A stretch of 64,000 nt of DNA from Pectobacterium colocasium (GCF_020181655.1 NZ_CP084032.1:3720001-3784000), one strand, 5' to 3'; positions 1 to 9,767 are shown, counted from the stretch's first letter. Numbers and translations: made by a program. Notes: generated from the letters alone by a model not told the origin.

Positions 1-21
1 TCCAACTCCTCGCTATTCTGC

Positions 22-66
22 AATCAAAACGTATTCTTTAATCAAAACGTATTCTTTAATCAAAAC
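22..66. repeat. 18-bp tandem repeat, 2.5 copies
   Basis: An 18-bp AT-rich unit beginning AATCAAAACG occurs at 22-39 and 40-57 without mismatch, and its first nine bases recur at 58-66. It lies upstream of the MetJ-type sites and mtnA. In related bacteria the kinase gene mtnK is often divergent from mtnA, so this could be its promoter side, but that gene is outside the window. The function is unknown. Confidence 0.8.
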
Positions 67-102
67 CATGCAAAAACCAAAGATACGGACATAAAAACGT
101 TC

Positions 103-129
103 GGACGTCTATACATCTATTAGGCATCT
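103..129. promoter_or_regulatory. Candidate MetJ operator (met boxes) upstream of mtnA
   Basis: GGACGTCT (103-110) and ATACATCT (111-118) are adjacent 8-mers resembling the met box AGACGTCT, and AGGCATCT (122-129) is a third, out-of-register match. MetJ binds tandem met boxes with S-adenosylmethionine as corepressor. The site ends about 40 bases before mtnA, which suggests repression of methionine salvage when methionine is plentiful. Confidence 0.65.
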
Positions 130-171
130 TGGCAGAATAAGAATATCGATGCAACATGGATTTAACGACCT

Positions 172-1206
172 ATGCAGACACTTAACACAACCAGCCTGAA
201 AATTGTTGATAACCAACTGTGGATCCTCGACCAGCAGGCGCTGCCGCAAGAAAAACGCTGGAGTCCTTGCCCGGATGTCAGTTCACTGGTTGAACATATT
301 CAGACACTGCGCGTACGCGGTGCGCCGCTGATTGGCCTGTCCGCCAGCCTGCTGCTCGCGCTATTGGCGGAGAGAGGGTTATCGCAGGCCGAGCTGGCGC
401 AGGCGCTGGAGACGCTGCGGGCATCACGTCCTACCGCCGTCAACCTGATGAACAATCTGGATCGCATGAAGCTGGCGCTGGCACAGCCGCAGTTTGTCGA
501 TGCGCTGGTGCAGGAAGCGTTGCGGTTGGTCGAAGAAGATCGCGCGCTGTGTGAACGCATCGCCGATCATGGCACCGCCCTGGTGAAGCCAAACAGCCGC
601 TTGCTGACCCACTGCAACACTGGCGGGCTGGCCACAGCAGGCATCGGCACCGCCATTGGCGTACTGCTGCGTGCACATCAACAGGGGAAAGTCGCTCAGG
701 TGTGGGTCGATGAAACGCGACCACTCTTGCAAGGCGGACGCCTCACGGCCTGGGAACTGGGCGAGCTGGGCATTCCTTATCAACTGATTTGTGATTCGAT
801 GGCCGCCAGCCTGATGGCACAGGGTCAGGTTGATGCGATTTGGGTCGGCGCAGATCGTATTGCCGCCAACGGCGACGTCGCCAATAAGATCGGCACCTAC
901 AGCCTCGCGGTGCTGGCGCATTATCATCAGATTCCGTTTTACGTCGCGGCACCGCACACCACGCACGATCCCGCGTGCCCGGACGGTCGAGCTATTCCTA
1001 TCGAGCAGCGCGCTGCTGCCGAAGTCACCGGCGTATCCGGCAGCTTCGGTCACTGCCAGTGGGCACCGCAGAACGCGGCGGTCTACAACCCGGCCTTTGA
1101 CGTCACTCCCGCCGAATTAATCAGCGGCTGGGTACTCGACACTGGCGTGGTCACGCCACAAGACGTCAAAGAAGGGATCTTTCAGACGGCGTTGCAAAGC
1201 AATTGA
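172..1206 (+). CDS. mtnA: Methylthioribose-1-phosphate isomerase
   Basis: The enzyme interconverts 5-methylthioribose 1-phosphate and 5-methylthioribulose 1-phosphate in the methionine salvage pathway, in the cytoplasm. The 344-residue protein is full length and related to eIF2B subunits. It has the early RVRGAPLIG segment, the [11 protein letters not shown] motif with the likely catalytic Cys148, and [20 protein letters not shown] with the likely catalytic Asp228. It lies about 350 bases from the convergent mtnBCD operon that encodes the next steps, and MetJ-type boxes sit upstream. The ATG at 172 gives the normal N terminus. Confidence 0.97.
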   Translation: MQTLNTTSLKIVDNQLWILDQQALPQEKRWSPCPDVSSLVEHIQTLRVRGAPLIGLSASLLLALLAERGLSQAELAQALETLRASRPTAVNLMNNLDRMKLALAQPQFVDALVQEALRLVEEDRALCERIADHGTALVKPNSRLLTHCNTGGLATAGIGTAIGVLLRAHQQGKVAQVWVDETRPLLQGGRLTAWELGELGIPYQLICDSMAASLMAQGQVDAIWVGADRIAANGDVANKIGTYSLAVLAHYHQIPFYVAAPHTTHDPACPDGRAIPIEQRAAAEVTGVSGSFGHCQWAPQNAAVYNPAFDVTPAELISGWVLDTGVVTPQDVKEGIFQTALQSN

Positions 1207-1248
1207 GTGGCAGAAAACGCCATTTTTCTATGTCCGATAGCGCGAATA

Positions 1249-1493
1249 TTTCGGGCGTGTTAATTGCTCGATTCTTCTGTGATTTCATCACACGCCCGAC
1301 AAGGAGCGCTCAATTGCCGCAGCTCCTTGACCACTGGCTTTCGGCGTGAATTGTGCCGCTGCGCGGTGCCTTCGGCGTTCATGATTGCTTGAGGGCCGCC
1401 AGTGACGCGTTCCCGACGCGGCACTGGCTCTCGCCGCATCCATGCGGCTCACCCAGCCCTCATGCCCACCTCAGCACAATTTTTTACGCCTAT
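1249..1493 (+). repeat. Dispersed structured repeat, family 1, copy 1
   Basis: This 245-bp stretch between mtnA and the mtnD terminator is related to 15366-15687. Both copies open with TTTCGGGCGTG, share TGGCTTTCGGCGTGAATT and end in ATTTTTTACGCCTAT. Inside are a 10-bp stem (TCGGGCGTGT with ACACGCCCGA), a 7-bp stem (CAAGGAG with CTCCTTG) and a stem GCCGCA/TGCGGC. In the other copy several of these pairs change on both sides, which keeps the pairing. No credible protein is encoded. Confidence 0.8.
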
Positions 1494-1530
1494 AAAAAAT
1501 CGGTCAGATGCTTACAAGCATCTGACCGAT
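1494..1530 (-). terminator. Rho-independent terminator of mtnBCD
   Basis: A perfect 15-bp inverted repeat (arms at 1499-1513 and 1516-1530) is followed, reading the minus strand, by TTTTTT. It lies 37 bases past the mtnD stop codon and abuts the family 1 repeat. Confidence 0.85.
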
Positions 1531-1566
1531 AAAAATGCCCTTTTATCTTAAATAATTAGCGGTGCG

Positions 1567-2112
1567 CTAGCGCTCCAGCCTCGGATACGCATCCGCGATC
1601 TTATCTCCAGTAAAATGCGCGATCCAACCTTCCGGGTTATCGAACAGGCGGATGGCAGTGAAGTGCGGTTCCGGCCCCATATCAAACCAGTGCGCTGTGC
1701 CCGCGGGTACAGACAGCAGATCGTTCTTTTCACACAGGATCTGGTAAATCTTACCGTTCAGGTGCAGGCAGAACAGTCCCGCGCCTTCCACGAAAAAGCG
1801 CACTTCATCTTCATGATGCACGTGCTCAGATAAAAACTTGGTGCGTAGCTCCGCACGCTGCGGGTTATCAGAACGCATGCTGATAACATCCCAACTCTGA
1901 TAGCCTTTTTCTGCCACCAGTTTATCAATTTCATGCTGGTAGGCTGCCAGCACTTCTTCAGACGATGGCGCATCGCTCAGTTTCTGGCTGGCTTCCCAGC
2001 GTTCAAAACGCACACCAATTTCGTTCAGTTGCTTCTGAATCGCCTCGGCATCCTGACTTTGCCAAATCGGCTGGCTTGCATCGCTGTCGCTAAAAATGGT
2101 TAATCCACTCAT
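1567..2112 (-). CDS. mtnD: Acireductone dioxygenase
   Basis: This cupin metalloenzyme cleaves the acireductone 1,2-dihydroxy-3-keto-5-methylthiopentene. The Fe form yields the 2-oxo acid precursor of methionine plus formate; the Ni form gives an off-pathway product with CO. The 181-residue protein shows the metal ligands His97 and His99 with Glu103 (HVHHEDE) and His141 (GTAHWFDMG), as in the family. The start overlaps the mtnC stop by four bases, so the genes are translationally coupled, and a strong terminator follows. Confidence 0.96.
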   Translation of the reverse strand: MSGLTIFSDSDASQPIWQSQDAEAIQKQLNEIGVRFERWEASQKLSDAPSSEEVLAAYQHEIDKLVAEKGYQSWDVISMRSDNPQRAELRTKFLSEHVHHEDEVRFFVEGAGLFCLHLNGKIYQILCEKNDLLSVPAGTAHWFDMGPEPHFTAIRLFDNPEGWIAHFTGDKIADAYPRLER

Positions 2113-2798
2113 TGGGCGTACTCCGGTAAGTCGATCTGGTCAAAACGTGCCACCTGACGGTGGCGGCTTACGTTATCCGCGTCATCACGAATAAGCTGAC
2201 AGGTGTGCCAACCGGCTTCCTGTGCTGCATCCAGCTCCTGACGAATGTCCGACAGGAACAGCAGTTGTTCGGCAGGCAGCCCGATGGCTTGTGCAATCGT
2301 GCGATAAGCGTCAGTCTCGCGCTTGGCACCGACACGCGTATCAAAATAGTCACTGAACAGCGGACGCAGGTCACCCGCGTTGCTGTAGCCAAATAGCAAT
2401 TGCTGCGCTTCTACCGAACCTGATGAGTAAACATACAGGCGAATACCCTGCTGCTGCCACGCGGCGAGCTGCGCCGCCACTTCAGGGTACAAATGCCCCT
2501 GAAAATCACCGTTGCGGTAGCCCGCGCGCCAGATAATGCCTTGCAGCAGCTTCAACGCGGTGGATTTACGATCTTCATCCATAAACTGGTTCAGTGCGGC
2601 AATCAGCGTCTCACTATCCGCTTCAGGCTGACCTAGCTCTTGGCGCAACGCATTCAGCGCCTGCGCGATCTCCGGATCGCTGTCGTGCCGCCGCACCGTG
2701 TCCGCCAGACGTTCACGCGCGTAGGGAAACAGCACGCGGTGCACAAAACGGATATCACTGGTGGTGCCTTCAATATCGGTCACAATCGCCTTAATCAT
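2109..2798 (-). CDS. mtnC: Enolase-phosphatase E1
   Basis: This HAD-superfamily enzyme enolises and dephosphorylates 2,3-diketo-5-methylthiopentyl 1-phosphate to the acireductone used by MtnD. The start at 2798 gives [16 protein letters not shown], which places the DxE nucleophile motif at Asp8/Glu10 as usual. The open frame runs 12 codons further upstream without family likeness. YSSGS and FLSDI are the later HAD motifs. The protein has 229 residues. The gene overlaps mtnB and mtnD by four bases each. Confidence 0.95.
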   Translation of the reverse strand: MIKAIVTDIEGTTSDIRFVHRVLFPYARERLADTVRRHDSDPEIAQALNALRQELGQPEADSETLIAALNQFMDEDRKSTALKLLQGIIWRAGYRNGDFQGHLYPEVAAQLAAWQQQGIRLYVYSSGSVEAQQLLFGYSNAGDLRPLFSDYFDTRVGAKRETDAYRTIAQAIGLPAEQLLFLSDIRQELDAAQEAGWHTCQLIRDDADNVSRHRQVARFDQIDLPEYAQ

Positions 2799-3412
2799 GC
2801 TTTCGCCTCCAGCAATCGGCGCTGCAACTCGCACTGGAACAGGAACTCTAACCCTTCCAGATGACGACGTGCTTCTTTTACCGTGGCACCCCAGCAGTAA
2901 AGGCCGTGACCGCGCACCAGAAAGCCGTAACGCAACGGCGTGTGGCTGGCGTATTCCGCTACCCGCTGCGCCAGCGCTGGAATATCCTGATCGTTATCGA
3001 AGATTGGGATCGCTACGCGATCCAAATGCGTGGTCTGCCCCGCCAGCGACTTTTGCATTTCGTAGCCGTGCAGCACCAGTTCAGCGCCTTTCTCTACACG
3101 GGATAATACCGTGGCATTCACCGAGTGCGTGTGCAGCACCGCGCCGATAGTCGGCTCGCGGCGATACAGCAGCGTGTGCAGCCCAGTTTCCGCCGATGGC
3201 GTGCGGCCACTCGGCACGTGGTTCGTGGCAATCTCCACCAGCAGGAAATCCTCTGCCTGAAGGCTGCCCTTGTCTTTACCCGATTCGGTAATCAGGCATT
3301 GCGCTTCATCAAGGCGTACGGACATATTGCCGCCCGTTGCCGGACACCAGCCCTTCTCACCTATCCAGTGGCAGGCCGCAAGCAGCGCCGTCAATTGTTG
3401 ATTTTCAGTCAT
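2795..3412 (-). CDS. mtnB: Methylthioribulose-1-phosphate dehydratase
   Basis: This class II aldolase-fold zinc enzyme removes water from 5-methylthioribulose 1-phosphate, the step after MtnA. The start at 3412 ([17 protein letters not shown]) gives a standard 205-residue protein; the open frame extends 22 codons upstream. The GNMSVRL segment and the zinc-binding [11 protein letters not shown] motif are visible. It is the first gene of mtnBCD and is divergent from mtnE across a region with MetJ-type boxes. Confidence 0.95.
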   Translation of the reverse strand: MTENQQLTALLAACHWIGEKGWCPATGGNMSVRLDEAQCLITESGKDKGSLQAEDFLLVEIATNHVPSGRTPSAETGLHTLLYRREPTIGAVLHTHSVNATVLSRVEKGAELVLHGYEMQKSLAGQTTHLDRVAIPIFDNDQDIPALAQRVAEYASHTPLRYGFLVRGHGLYCWGATVKEARRHLEGLEFLFQCELQRRLLEAKA

Positions 3413-3516
3413 GAGGCTTCCTGTTTTGCTCCATTTTTCTAACAACGTTTCTGGATGATTTTTGGAGATATAGACCATTCCGTTATGTCTTAGTCCATAA
3501 CAGAATTTAGCCGTTT

Positions 3517-3532
3517 AAACGTCCAAGCGTCT
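3517..3532. promoter_or_regulatory. Candidate MetJ operator between mtnB and mtnE
   Basis: AAACGTCC (3517-3524) and AAGCGTCT (3525-3532) are directly adjacent 8-mers close to the met box AGACGTCT. They lie in the divergent mtnB/mtnE control region, just upstream of the proposed mtnE -35 box, so MetJ could control both operons from here. Confidence 0.7.
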
Positions 3533-3535
3533 TGA

Positions 3536-3563
3536 TTGCCAAATACTAGCAGCATGTTATATT
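3536..3563 (+). promoter_or_regulatory. Putative sigma-70 promoter of mtnE
   Basis: TTGCCA (3536-3541) and TATATT (3558-3563) are separated by 16 bases, 37 bases upstream of the mtnE start. The MetJ-type boxes end 3 bases before the -35 box. Called by eye only. Confidence 0.5.
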
Positions 3564-3599
3564 ACGAGGCAATACAGGCTTGCAGGAGTCCTACCCGCC

Positions 3600-4757
3600 A
3601 TGAGCGCCGCGTTAATCCCCGACAGTAAACTGCCTTCGCTGGGCACCACCATTTTTACCCAGATGAGTGCGCTGGCCCAACAGCATCAGGCCATCAATCT
3701 ATCACAAGGTTTCCCTGATTTTGACGGCCCGGACTATTTACAGCAGCGGCTGGCGTATCACGTCAGTCAGGGCGCCAACCAATATGCGCCGATGACCGGC
3801 GTCGCACCGCTGCGTCAGGCGATTGCCGAAAAAACAGAAGCCCTGTACGGCTGGCGACCGGATGCCGATAGTGAAGTCACCGTCACGGCAGGCGCGACCG
3901 AAGCGCTGTTTGCCGCCATTGCGGCACTGGTACGACCCGGCGATGAAGTGATTTGTTTCGATCCCAGCTATGACAGCTATGCGCCTGCCGTTACGCTGGC
4001 GGGCGGCGTACTCAAGCGCATCGCCTTGCAGCCACCTGCGTTTCGCGTGGACTGGTCACATTTTGCCGATGTGCTGAGCGATCGCACCCGGCTGGTGATT
4101 TTGAATACGCCGCACAACCCGTCTGCTACCGTGTGGCAGAAGGCGGATTTCGAGCAGTTGTGGCAGGCGATTGCCGAGCGTGACATCTTCGTGCTGAGCG
4201 ATGAAGTCTACGAGCACATCTGTTTCGACAGCGAAGGGCACGCCAGCGTGCTGGCACATCCGTCCCTGCGTCAGCGCGCTATCGCCGTCTCATCGTTTGG
4301 TAAAACCTTCCATATGACCGGCTGGAAAGTCGGCTACTGTGTCGCGCCAGCGGTGCTCAGTGCAGAAGTGCGGAAGGTTCATCAGTATCTGACGTTCTCC
4401 GTGAACACGCCTGCCCAGTTCGCCATTGCCGATATGCTGCGTGAACAGCCGCAACACTGGCGTGAATTACCCGATTTTTACCGTACCAAGCGCGATCGCT
4501 TCATCAATGCGCTGGCAGGCAGCCGTTTTGAGATTCTGCCCTGCGAAGGCACCTACTTCCTGCTGGCGGACTATCGGGCGATTTCCGATCTGGACGATGT
4601 GAGCTTCTGCCGCTGGCTGACCGAACACGTTGGCGTTGCCGCGATTCCGCTGTCCGTCTTTTGCGCCGACCCGTTCCCCCACACGTTGATTCGACTATGC
4701 TTTGCTAAACAGGAAGCCACGTTGGATGCCGCTGCGGAGCGTTTATGTCGACTTTAA
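3600..4757 (+). CDS. mtnE: Methionine aminotransferase, last step of methionine salvage
   Basis: This fold-type I PLP aminotransferase resembles E. coli YbdL and should aminate 2-oxo-4-methylthiobutanoate to methionine, probably using glutamine. The 385-residue protein has the SQGFPDF N-terminal segment, NTPHNPSATVW, SDEVYEH and the PLP lysine Lys235 in SSFGKTFHMTGWK. It overlaps mtnU by 13 bases, which couples it to an omega-amidase that removes the by-product of glutamine transamination. The met boxes and the neighbours support the salvage role. Confidence 0.93.
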   Translation: MSAALIPDSKLPSLGTTIFTQMSALAQQHQAINLSQGFPDFDGPDYLQQRLAYHVSQGANQYAPMTGVAPLRQAIAEKTEALYGWRPDADSEVTVTAGATEALFAAIAALVRPGDEVICFDPSYDSYAPAVTLAGGVLKRIALQPPAFRVDWSHFADVLSDRTRLVILNTPHNPSATVWQKADFEQLWQAIAERDIFVLSDEVYEHICFDSEGHASVLAHPSLRQRAIAVSSFGKTFHMTGWKVGYCVAPAVLSAEVRKVHQYLTFSVNTPAQFAIADMLREQPQHWRELPDFYRTKRDRFINALAGSRFEILPCEGTYFLLADYRAISDLDDVSFCRWLTEHVGVAAIPLSVFCADPFPHTLIRLCFAKQEATLDAAAERLCRL

Positions 4758-5512
4758 AGATTTCATTGCTGCAACAGCCGCTGGTCTGGCGCGATGGGGA
4801 AGCCAATCTGCGCCACTTCGACACCTTATTGGCGGAGATGAGCGGACGTGATGTTATTGTGCTACCAGAGATGTTCACCACCGGCTTTGCGATGGAAGCC
4901 GCCAAAGGCAGCCTGGATCTGGCAGTCGTAGAGACATGGCTGCATCAGTGGGCGCAAAAAACCAATGCGCTGATCGGCGGCAGTGTCGCGGTAAATACGC
5001 CAAAAGGCGCGGTGAACCGGTTCCTGTTGGTCGATCCGCACGGCGAGGTGTATCACTACGATAAACGCCACCTGTTCCGCATGGCGGATGAGCACCACCA
5101 CTATCAGGCAGGCACAGAGCGAGTGACCATTGAATGGCGCGGCTGGCGCATCTGCCCGATGATCTGCTACGACCTGCGTTTCCCCGTATGGTCGCGCAAT
5201 CGACAGGATTACGATCTGGCGCTGTATGTCGCCAACTGGCCTGCGCCTCGTGCGGCACACTGGCAGACGCTGCTAGCGGCGCGTGCCATTGAAAATCAGG
5301 CGTACGTTGCAGGCTGTAACCGCGTCGGTACCGACGGCAACGGCCACAGCTACCGTGGCGATAGCCTGATTATTAACGCTCAAGGGGAAATTCTGGCCTC
5401 TGCCGCCCCCAATCAGCCTGCCTGTCTGGACGCCGAGCTGTCGCTGGAAGCGCTGCAAAGCTACCGGGAATCCTTCCCCGCCTGGCGCGACGCTGACCGT
5501 TTTACGCTATAG
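4745..5512 (+). CDS. mtnU: Omega-amidase (2-oxoglutaramate amidase), nitrilase family
   Basis: This carbon-nitrogen hydrolase matches E. coli YafV. It hydrolyses the omega-amide of 2-oxoglutaramate, which forms when glutamine donates its amino group, and so pulls the MtnE reaction forward. The nitrilase triad is visible: Glu42 (LPEMFTTGF), Lys107 (YDKRHLF) and Cys141 (ICYDLRFPVW). The protein has 255 residues and is full length. Its start lies inside the mtnE end. Confidence 0.92.
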   Translation: MSTLKISLLQQPLVWRDGEANLRHFDTLLAEMSGRDVIVLPEMFTTGFAMEAAKGSLDLAVVETWLHQWAQKTNALIGGSVAVNTPKGAVNRFLLVDPHGEVYHYDKRHLFRMADEHHHYQAGTERVTIEWRGWRICPMICYDLRFPVWSRNRQDYDLALYVANWPAPRAAHWQTLLAARAIENQAYVAGCNRVGTDGNGHSYRGDSLIINAQGEILASAAPNQPACLDAELSLEALQSYRESFPAWRDADRFTL

Positions 5513-5527
5513 AGACCGAACGCATCA

Positions 5528-5560
5528 TCCCAACCCCGTCATATAAAGATGAGGTTGGGA
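5528..5560. terminator. Hairpin between convergent mtnU and cysI-like gene
   Basis: TCCCAACC (5528-5535) pairs with GGTTGGGA (5553-5560), and TCAT/ATGA extends the stem inside. No clear T-run follows on either strand, so it may be a weak bidirectional terminator or an mRNA-stabilising 3' hairpin. Confidence 0.5.
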
Positions 5561-5571
5561 AACCGTTTCAG

Positions 5572-7266
5572 CTACAGCGCCGTATGAAAATCCACGGGCG
5601 CATTAAGCACAGGCATAACAATTTTCGCCCTGATAACAAAATCACCAAAGCCTTCACCCGCCTTTCTCTCTTTCGCCCATAAACCAATCAGCCGTTCAAT
5701 TTCGCTAAGTAATGTCGGTACGTCGATATTATCTTTATATAAGCGAGGAATGCGCGTCCCTTCACGATTGCCACCAATGTAAAGGCTATAGCGCCCCACC
5801 GCGCGTCCAATCAGTCCCACCTCCGCTAACATGGCTCGTCCACAGCCATTTGGGCAGCCAGTGATACGAAAAACGAACGACTCATCACCTACGCCATATT
5901 GATGTAGCAGATGCTCTATCGCTGAAACCACATCCGGCAGAACCCGCTCCGCCTCGGCCATCGCCAGCGGGCAAGTGGGAAACGAGACGCAGGCCATGGA
6001 ATCCTTACGCTGTAACGATAGCGCGGTCCCCAATAACCCATATTGCCGGGCGAGCGTATCTATCTGCGCTTTGTCTTCACTTGCCACCCCAGCGATGATG
6101 ATGTTCTGATTCGCTGTCAGGCGAAAATCACCTTTATGCACGTTGGCAATTGCCGCAATCCCGCTTTTATTCGGTAAGCCCGGTTTATCCAACAGACGCC
6201 CGCTGGGAATAAACAGGGTCAGGTGATGTTTGCCATCAATCCCGTCAACCCAACCAATACGATCGCCACGTTCAGAAAAGACATAAGGTCTCAACGGAGA
6301 AAACGTCACTCCGCTACGCCGCTCGACTTCAGCTTTAAAGACATCGACCCCGACACGTTCAAGCGTATATTTTGTCTTCGCGTTACGGCGATTCTCACGA
6401 TTCCCCCAATCGCGCTGGGTCGATACCACCGCTTCGGCAATCGCCAGCGTATGCGCCAATGGGATAAAACCAAACTCCGTCGCCAGACGAGGATACGTGC
6501 TGGTGTCTCCCTGCGTCATCGCCAACCCGCCGCCCACCAATACATTGAAACCAACCAACTGGTCCCCCTCGCCGATGGCAACAAAACTCAGATCGTTGGC
6601 GTGAATATCCACGTCATTCTGCGGCGGAATAACCACTGCCGTTTTGAATTTTCTCGGCAGATAACTTTTTCCCAAAATTGGTTCTTCATCCGTCTGAATA
6701 ATTTTCTCTTTATCCAGCCACACTTCGGCATAAGCATGGGTACGCGGTAAAAGGTGCTCAGATATCTTCTTTGCCCATTCCCAGGCCTGACGATGCAAAA
6801 TAGATTCAACCGGGTTAGCCGTACACAACACATTACGGTTAACATCCCCTGCGGTGGCTCGCGAATCCAGCCCGAGATGATTAAGCAGTTTATGTACCGG
6901 CTTGATGTCATCTTTCAGCACGCCGTGCAGTTGCACCGTCTGTCGATTGGTAATACGAATGCTGCCATAAAGCGTGTGCTCGCGCGCAAAGGCATCGATA
7001 CCTAACCACTGATGCGGCGTAATGATCCCACCCGGCAAGCGGACACGCAGCATAACGGTATGCAGTGGCTCTAATTTCTGAGCGATACGTTCTTGCCTGA
7101 TGTCCCTATCGTCTTGTTGATACATCCCATGAAAGCGAATTAGCTGAAAGTTATCTGCGACAAATCCTCCCGTTAACGGGTCGGCCAAATCGTCTTGAAT
7201 GGTTCCTCGCAGATAATTACTTTGTGTTTTAAGCCGTTCATTATCCGACAGTTTTTTATCACTCAT
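5572..7266 (-). CDS. cysI: Sulfite reductase hemoprotein (CysI-like), orphan copy
   Basis: The protein aligns over its whole length with the siroheme/[4Fe-4S] beta subunit of NADPH-sulfite reductase, which reduces sulfite to sulfide in cysteine synthesis. The four cluster ligands are present: Cys426 and Cys432 (ACVSFPTCP), and Cys471 and Cys475 (TGCPNGCGR). It has 564 residues and a somewhat shorter N terminus than E. coli CysI. In E. coli cysI sits in cysJIH; here no flavoprotein (cysJ) or PAPS reductase (cysH) gene is near, so it is probably a second copy or a relocated gene. It must borrow an electron donor encoded elsewhere. Confidence 0.88.
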   Translation of the reverse strand: MSDKKLSDNERLKTQSNYLRGTIQDDLADPLTGGFVADNFQLIRFHGMYQQDDRDIRQERIAQKLEPLHTVMLRVRLPGGIITPHQWLGIDAFAREHTLYGSIRITNRQTVQLHGVLKDDIKPVHKLLNHLGLDSRATAGDVNRNVLCTANPVESILHRQAWEWAKKISEHLLPRTHAYAEVWLDKEKIIQTDEEPILGKSYLPRKFKTAVVIPPQNDVDIHANDLSFVAIGEGDQLVGFNVLVGGGLAMTQGDTSTYPRLATEFGFIPLAHTLAIAEAVVSTQRDWGNRENRRNAKTKYTLERVGVDVFKAEVERRSGVTFSPLRPYVFSERGDRIGWVDGIDGKHHLTLFIPSGRLLDKPGLPNKSGIAAIANVHKGDFRLTANQNIIIAGVASEDKAQIDTLARQYGLLGTALSLQRKDSMACVSFPTCPLAMAEAERVLPDVVSAIEHLLHQYGVGDESFVFRITGCPNGCGRAMLAEVGLIGRAVGRYSLYIGGNREGTRIPRLYKDNIDVPTLLSEIERLIGLWAKERKAGEGFGDFVIRAKIVMPVLNAPVDFHTAL

Positions 7267-7460
7267 TATGCTATCTCACTCGTTATTATTTATTGGAATA
7301 ATACAAACGAAGTAAAACAGCGATAATTCTGCGTATACAGATACAGTCCTTTCGCTTTCACCTATAACAGTAAATGCTGTAGATAAAATAAGGAGTTAAT
7401 GCGTAACATAAGACAGAACAAATTATTATTTAATATAGTTAAAAGACATATCGGTAGAAT

Positions 7461-7492
7461 AAAAAAGGCCCATTTATGTCAATAAACAGGCC
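7461..7492 (-). terminator. Terminator of the GH3 beta-glucosidase gene
   Basis: On the minus strand GGCC-TG-TTTAT, loop TGAC, ATAAA-TG-GGCC is followed by TTTTTT. It lies 23 bases past the stop codon. Confidence 0.75.
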
Positions 7493-7514
7493 GCTGGTGT
7501 GGATCAAATCATGA

Positions 7515-9512
7515 TTATTTTGTTAAGCCAAATCCAAATGGAAAGAGCGGCGCTTTACTGTCATAAGGTACCCCCGGTTGCTGATTAAGTACCGCTTTCA
7601 TGGAAGACGGTAGCTCAAATGGAAGTTTCCCTGTGTATGCCTCTCCAGACATTAGTTGCTTGAGTAACACGTCGTCACTGATGCCAAAGTTGGCAATAAC
7701 CGCCTGTGTTTTATCCACGATATTGGTCAGAATAGCCGGGCGATCCAGATACACGGTCACGATAGTTGGCACGCTAGCTGTCGCCCTGATAATAGCTTGG
7801 TATTCTGGATTGTTCTCGGTATAAGCAAGTGAGCCCTCATGGTGTTTAGCGCCAAAATAAAAGTTTTTATGTGGTTGCTCATACGGCGCAACGCTACGAA
7901 CCAACGCGACCTCGGCAAGCTCTGGCGTTTCCACCACAACAAGCCCTGCGGCCTGAGCGACGTTCTTATCGATTCCGCTGAGCCAGACTTTACTTCCCGC
8001 GCGCAATGGCAAAATATTTTTATTTTGCAACAGCACCAACGCACGTTTCTGTGCTTCGTTAGCCCGCTTCTGCCATTCAGCCTTACCCACCACCTGGCTT
8101 GCCTGCCCAGCATTCACATAAGGATTTTCAAACAAACCAACTTGGAATTTCTGTTTCAGTAGACGCCTGACAGAAACATCCAGACGCGACTCGGTCAGTT
8201 TGCCTCCCTGTACCGCGCTAATCAGTACCGAAGAGTTAGTGACTCCACCAAACTGATCGACACCCGCCTCCACTGCTTTAATGAATCGCTGCTCTACCGT
8301 CAGACTTTCAACGCCCCACGGCATGCCACGCGGTACCGGCTTTTCATTCAGCTTGGTCCCCGTGACACAGTCATCTTTACAGTCATTGGTGATAAGCCAG
8401 TCACTAAGAATGACGCCATCAAATCCGTAAACCCCGCGCAGCAGATCGGTTAATAGAAAACGGTTAAACCCTGCTCCGACTTGCTCAATCGACTTTCCTT
8501 GCCACGTTGCGTCTTTCAAAATGGAATAGGTTGGCATAATGCCCGCGACACGCGCCTCAAATGCTCCGGTAAAAGGCTCGATATGCTGCTGGAGATCGTT
8601 CTTTTTGAAGATGGCATATTTGCCATAAACGTTGTGGCTATCCCACCCATCCTGCGCAGCGCCATATCCGACCCAGTGTTTAACGATACTGATGACACTT
8701 TGTGAATTCAGGCCATTTCTGCCATTTTGCATGCCTTCGATATAACCCCTGACCACTGTCTTGGTCAGCTCCGCATCTTCACCAAACGTTCCACTACTCC
8801 TTGACCAACGCGGTTCCGTTGCCAAATCGGCCTGCGGTGATAGTGCTTCCGTGATCCCGACTGCACGATATTCCTGACGCACAATGTCGGCAAACTGCCG
8901 AGTCAGTGATTCATCACCAATAGCGGCCAGCCCCAGCGTTTCAGGCCATTTACTAAACTTTCCAGAGGAAACCGATGCGCCAACCAAATACTGGAACGCA
9001 TTGCGCGGGTCACTGCTAATCGTCAGCGGAATCCCCAATCGCGTATTTTCTGCAATCTGCTGTAACTTATTATTTTCCTCCGCCATTTGCGTAGGTTCAT
9101 CACCAGACAGGCGAGTGATAAAACTGCTGATTGACCGCTCAGCAATCATTTTTCTCGCCGTATCAATATCATAAGCAGATCCTGCACCAATCACACTCCC
9201 CGTCGTCGGCGCGGAACCATGCATCATCAATCCCGCTTTTTCCACCAGCGTCATACGCGTAACCAGGTCGTTCGCTCGTTGATCGGGAGATAAACGCCAG
9301 TCTTCATATGGATTGACCTTTCCATCACGGTTCAAGTCTTTAAATGTCAGACCATCCAGCATAATGGTTGGCACATCGCGATACCCTAATTCCGCTTGTG
9401 ATATTGCAGAAGCAATAGGAGAAAAAAATAAAGGTACGGAGGAAAATAGTGGTGCTGCTAAAGATAATGCAAAATGCAGTCTGTTTTTTCTCATTATGGC
9501 TACTCTCATCAA
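7515..9512 (-). CDS. Exported family 3 glycoside hydrolase (beta-glucosidase/xylosidase)
   Basis: The 665-residue protein starts with a signal peptide (about residues 7-36, ending ASA). It contains the GH3 (beta/alpha)8 domain with the likely nucleophile Asp371 in GVILSDW, then the alpha/beta sandwich ending in FPFGFGLTK. The C-terminal fibronectin-like domain of many GH3 enzymes is absent. It recalls the Dickeya chrysanthemi beta-glucosidase/xylosidase BgxA. It probably removes glucose or xylose from plant-derived glycosides in the periplasm or outside the cell. DLNRDGKVNPYEDW (59-72) looks like a calcium-binding EF-hand loop. Met7 is an alternative start that gives a more usual signal peptide. 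Confidence 0.88.
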   Translation of the reverse strand: MMRVAIMRKNRLHFALSLAAPLFSSVPLFFSPIASAISQAELGYRDVPTIMLDGLTFKDLNRDGKVNPYEDWRLSPDQRANDLVTRMTLVEKAGLMMHGSAPTTGSVIGAGSAYDIDTARKMIAERSISSFITRLSGDEPTQMAEENNKLQQIAENTRLGIPLTISSDPRNAFQYLVGASVSSGKFSKWPETLGLAAIGDESLTRQFADIVRQEYRAVGITEALSPQADLATEPRWSRSSGTFGEDAELTKTVVRGYIEGMQNGRNGLNSQSVISIVKHWVGYGAAQDGWDSHNVYGKYAIFKKNDLQQHIEPFTGAFEARVAGIMPTYSILKDATWQGKSIEQVGAGFNRFLLTDLLRGVYGFDGVILSDWLITNDCKDDCVTGTKLNEKPVPRGMPWGVESLTVEQRFIKAVEAGVDQFGGVTNSSVLISAVQGGKLTESRLDVSVRRLLKQKFQVGLFENPYVNAGQASQVVGKAEWQKRANEAQKRALVLLQNKNILPLRAGSKVWLSGIDKNVAQAAGLVVVETPELAEVALVRSVAPYEQPHKNFYFGAKHHEGSLAYTENNPEYQAIIRATASVPTIVTVYLDRPAILTNIVDKTQAVIANFGISDDVLLKQLMSGEAYTGKLPFELPSSMKAVLNQQPGVPYDSKAPLFPFGFGLTK

Positions 9513-9767
9513 AGTAAATATCCATCACGCGATGAAAGTAATGCCCACCTCAGTCGACATTACTCTTTTTAAATACATCCATTATTTACGCGCGAGATTT
9601 TTAAACTGAATATCCTTCCCGAGATGAGACTACGCCAGATGAAAAAACGAACTCAATGTGGAGTGAGCATAATTTAGATATGTGTCAAATAATTATTTCG
9701 ACGCTCTAAATAATTAGGATCTGTTATATAATTATTTCCTATAACTGTTATGTAAATAGAGACGCTA

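Noticed and set aside
424..1053. Minus-strand frame of 209 codons opposite mtnA
   Set aside because: It lies fully antisense to a well-conserved gene, resembles no family, and arises from the codon bias of mtnA.
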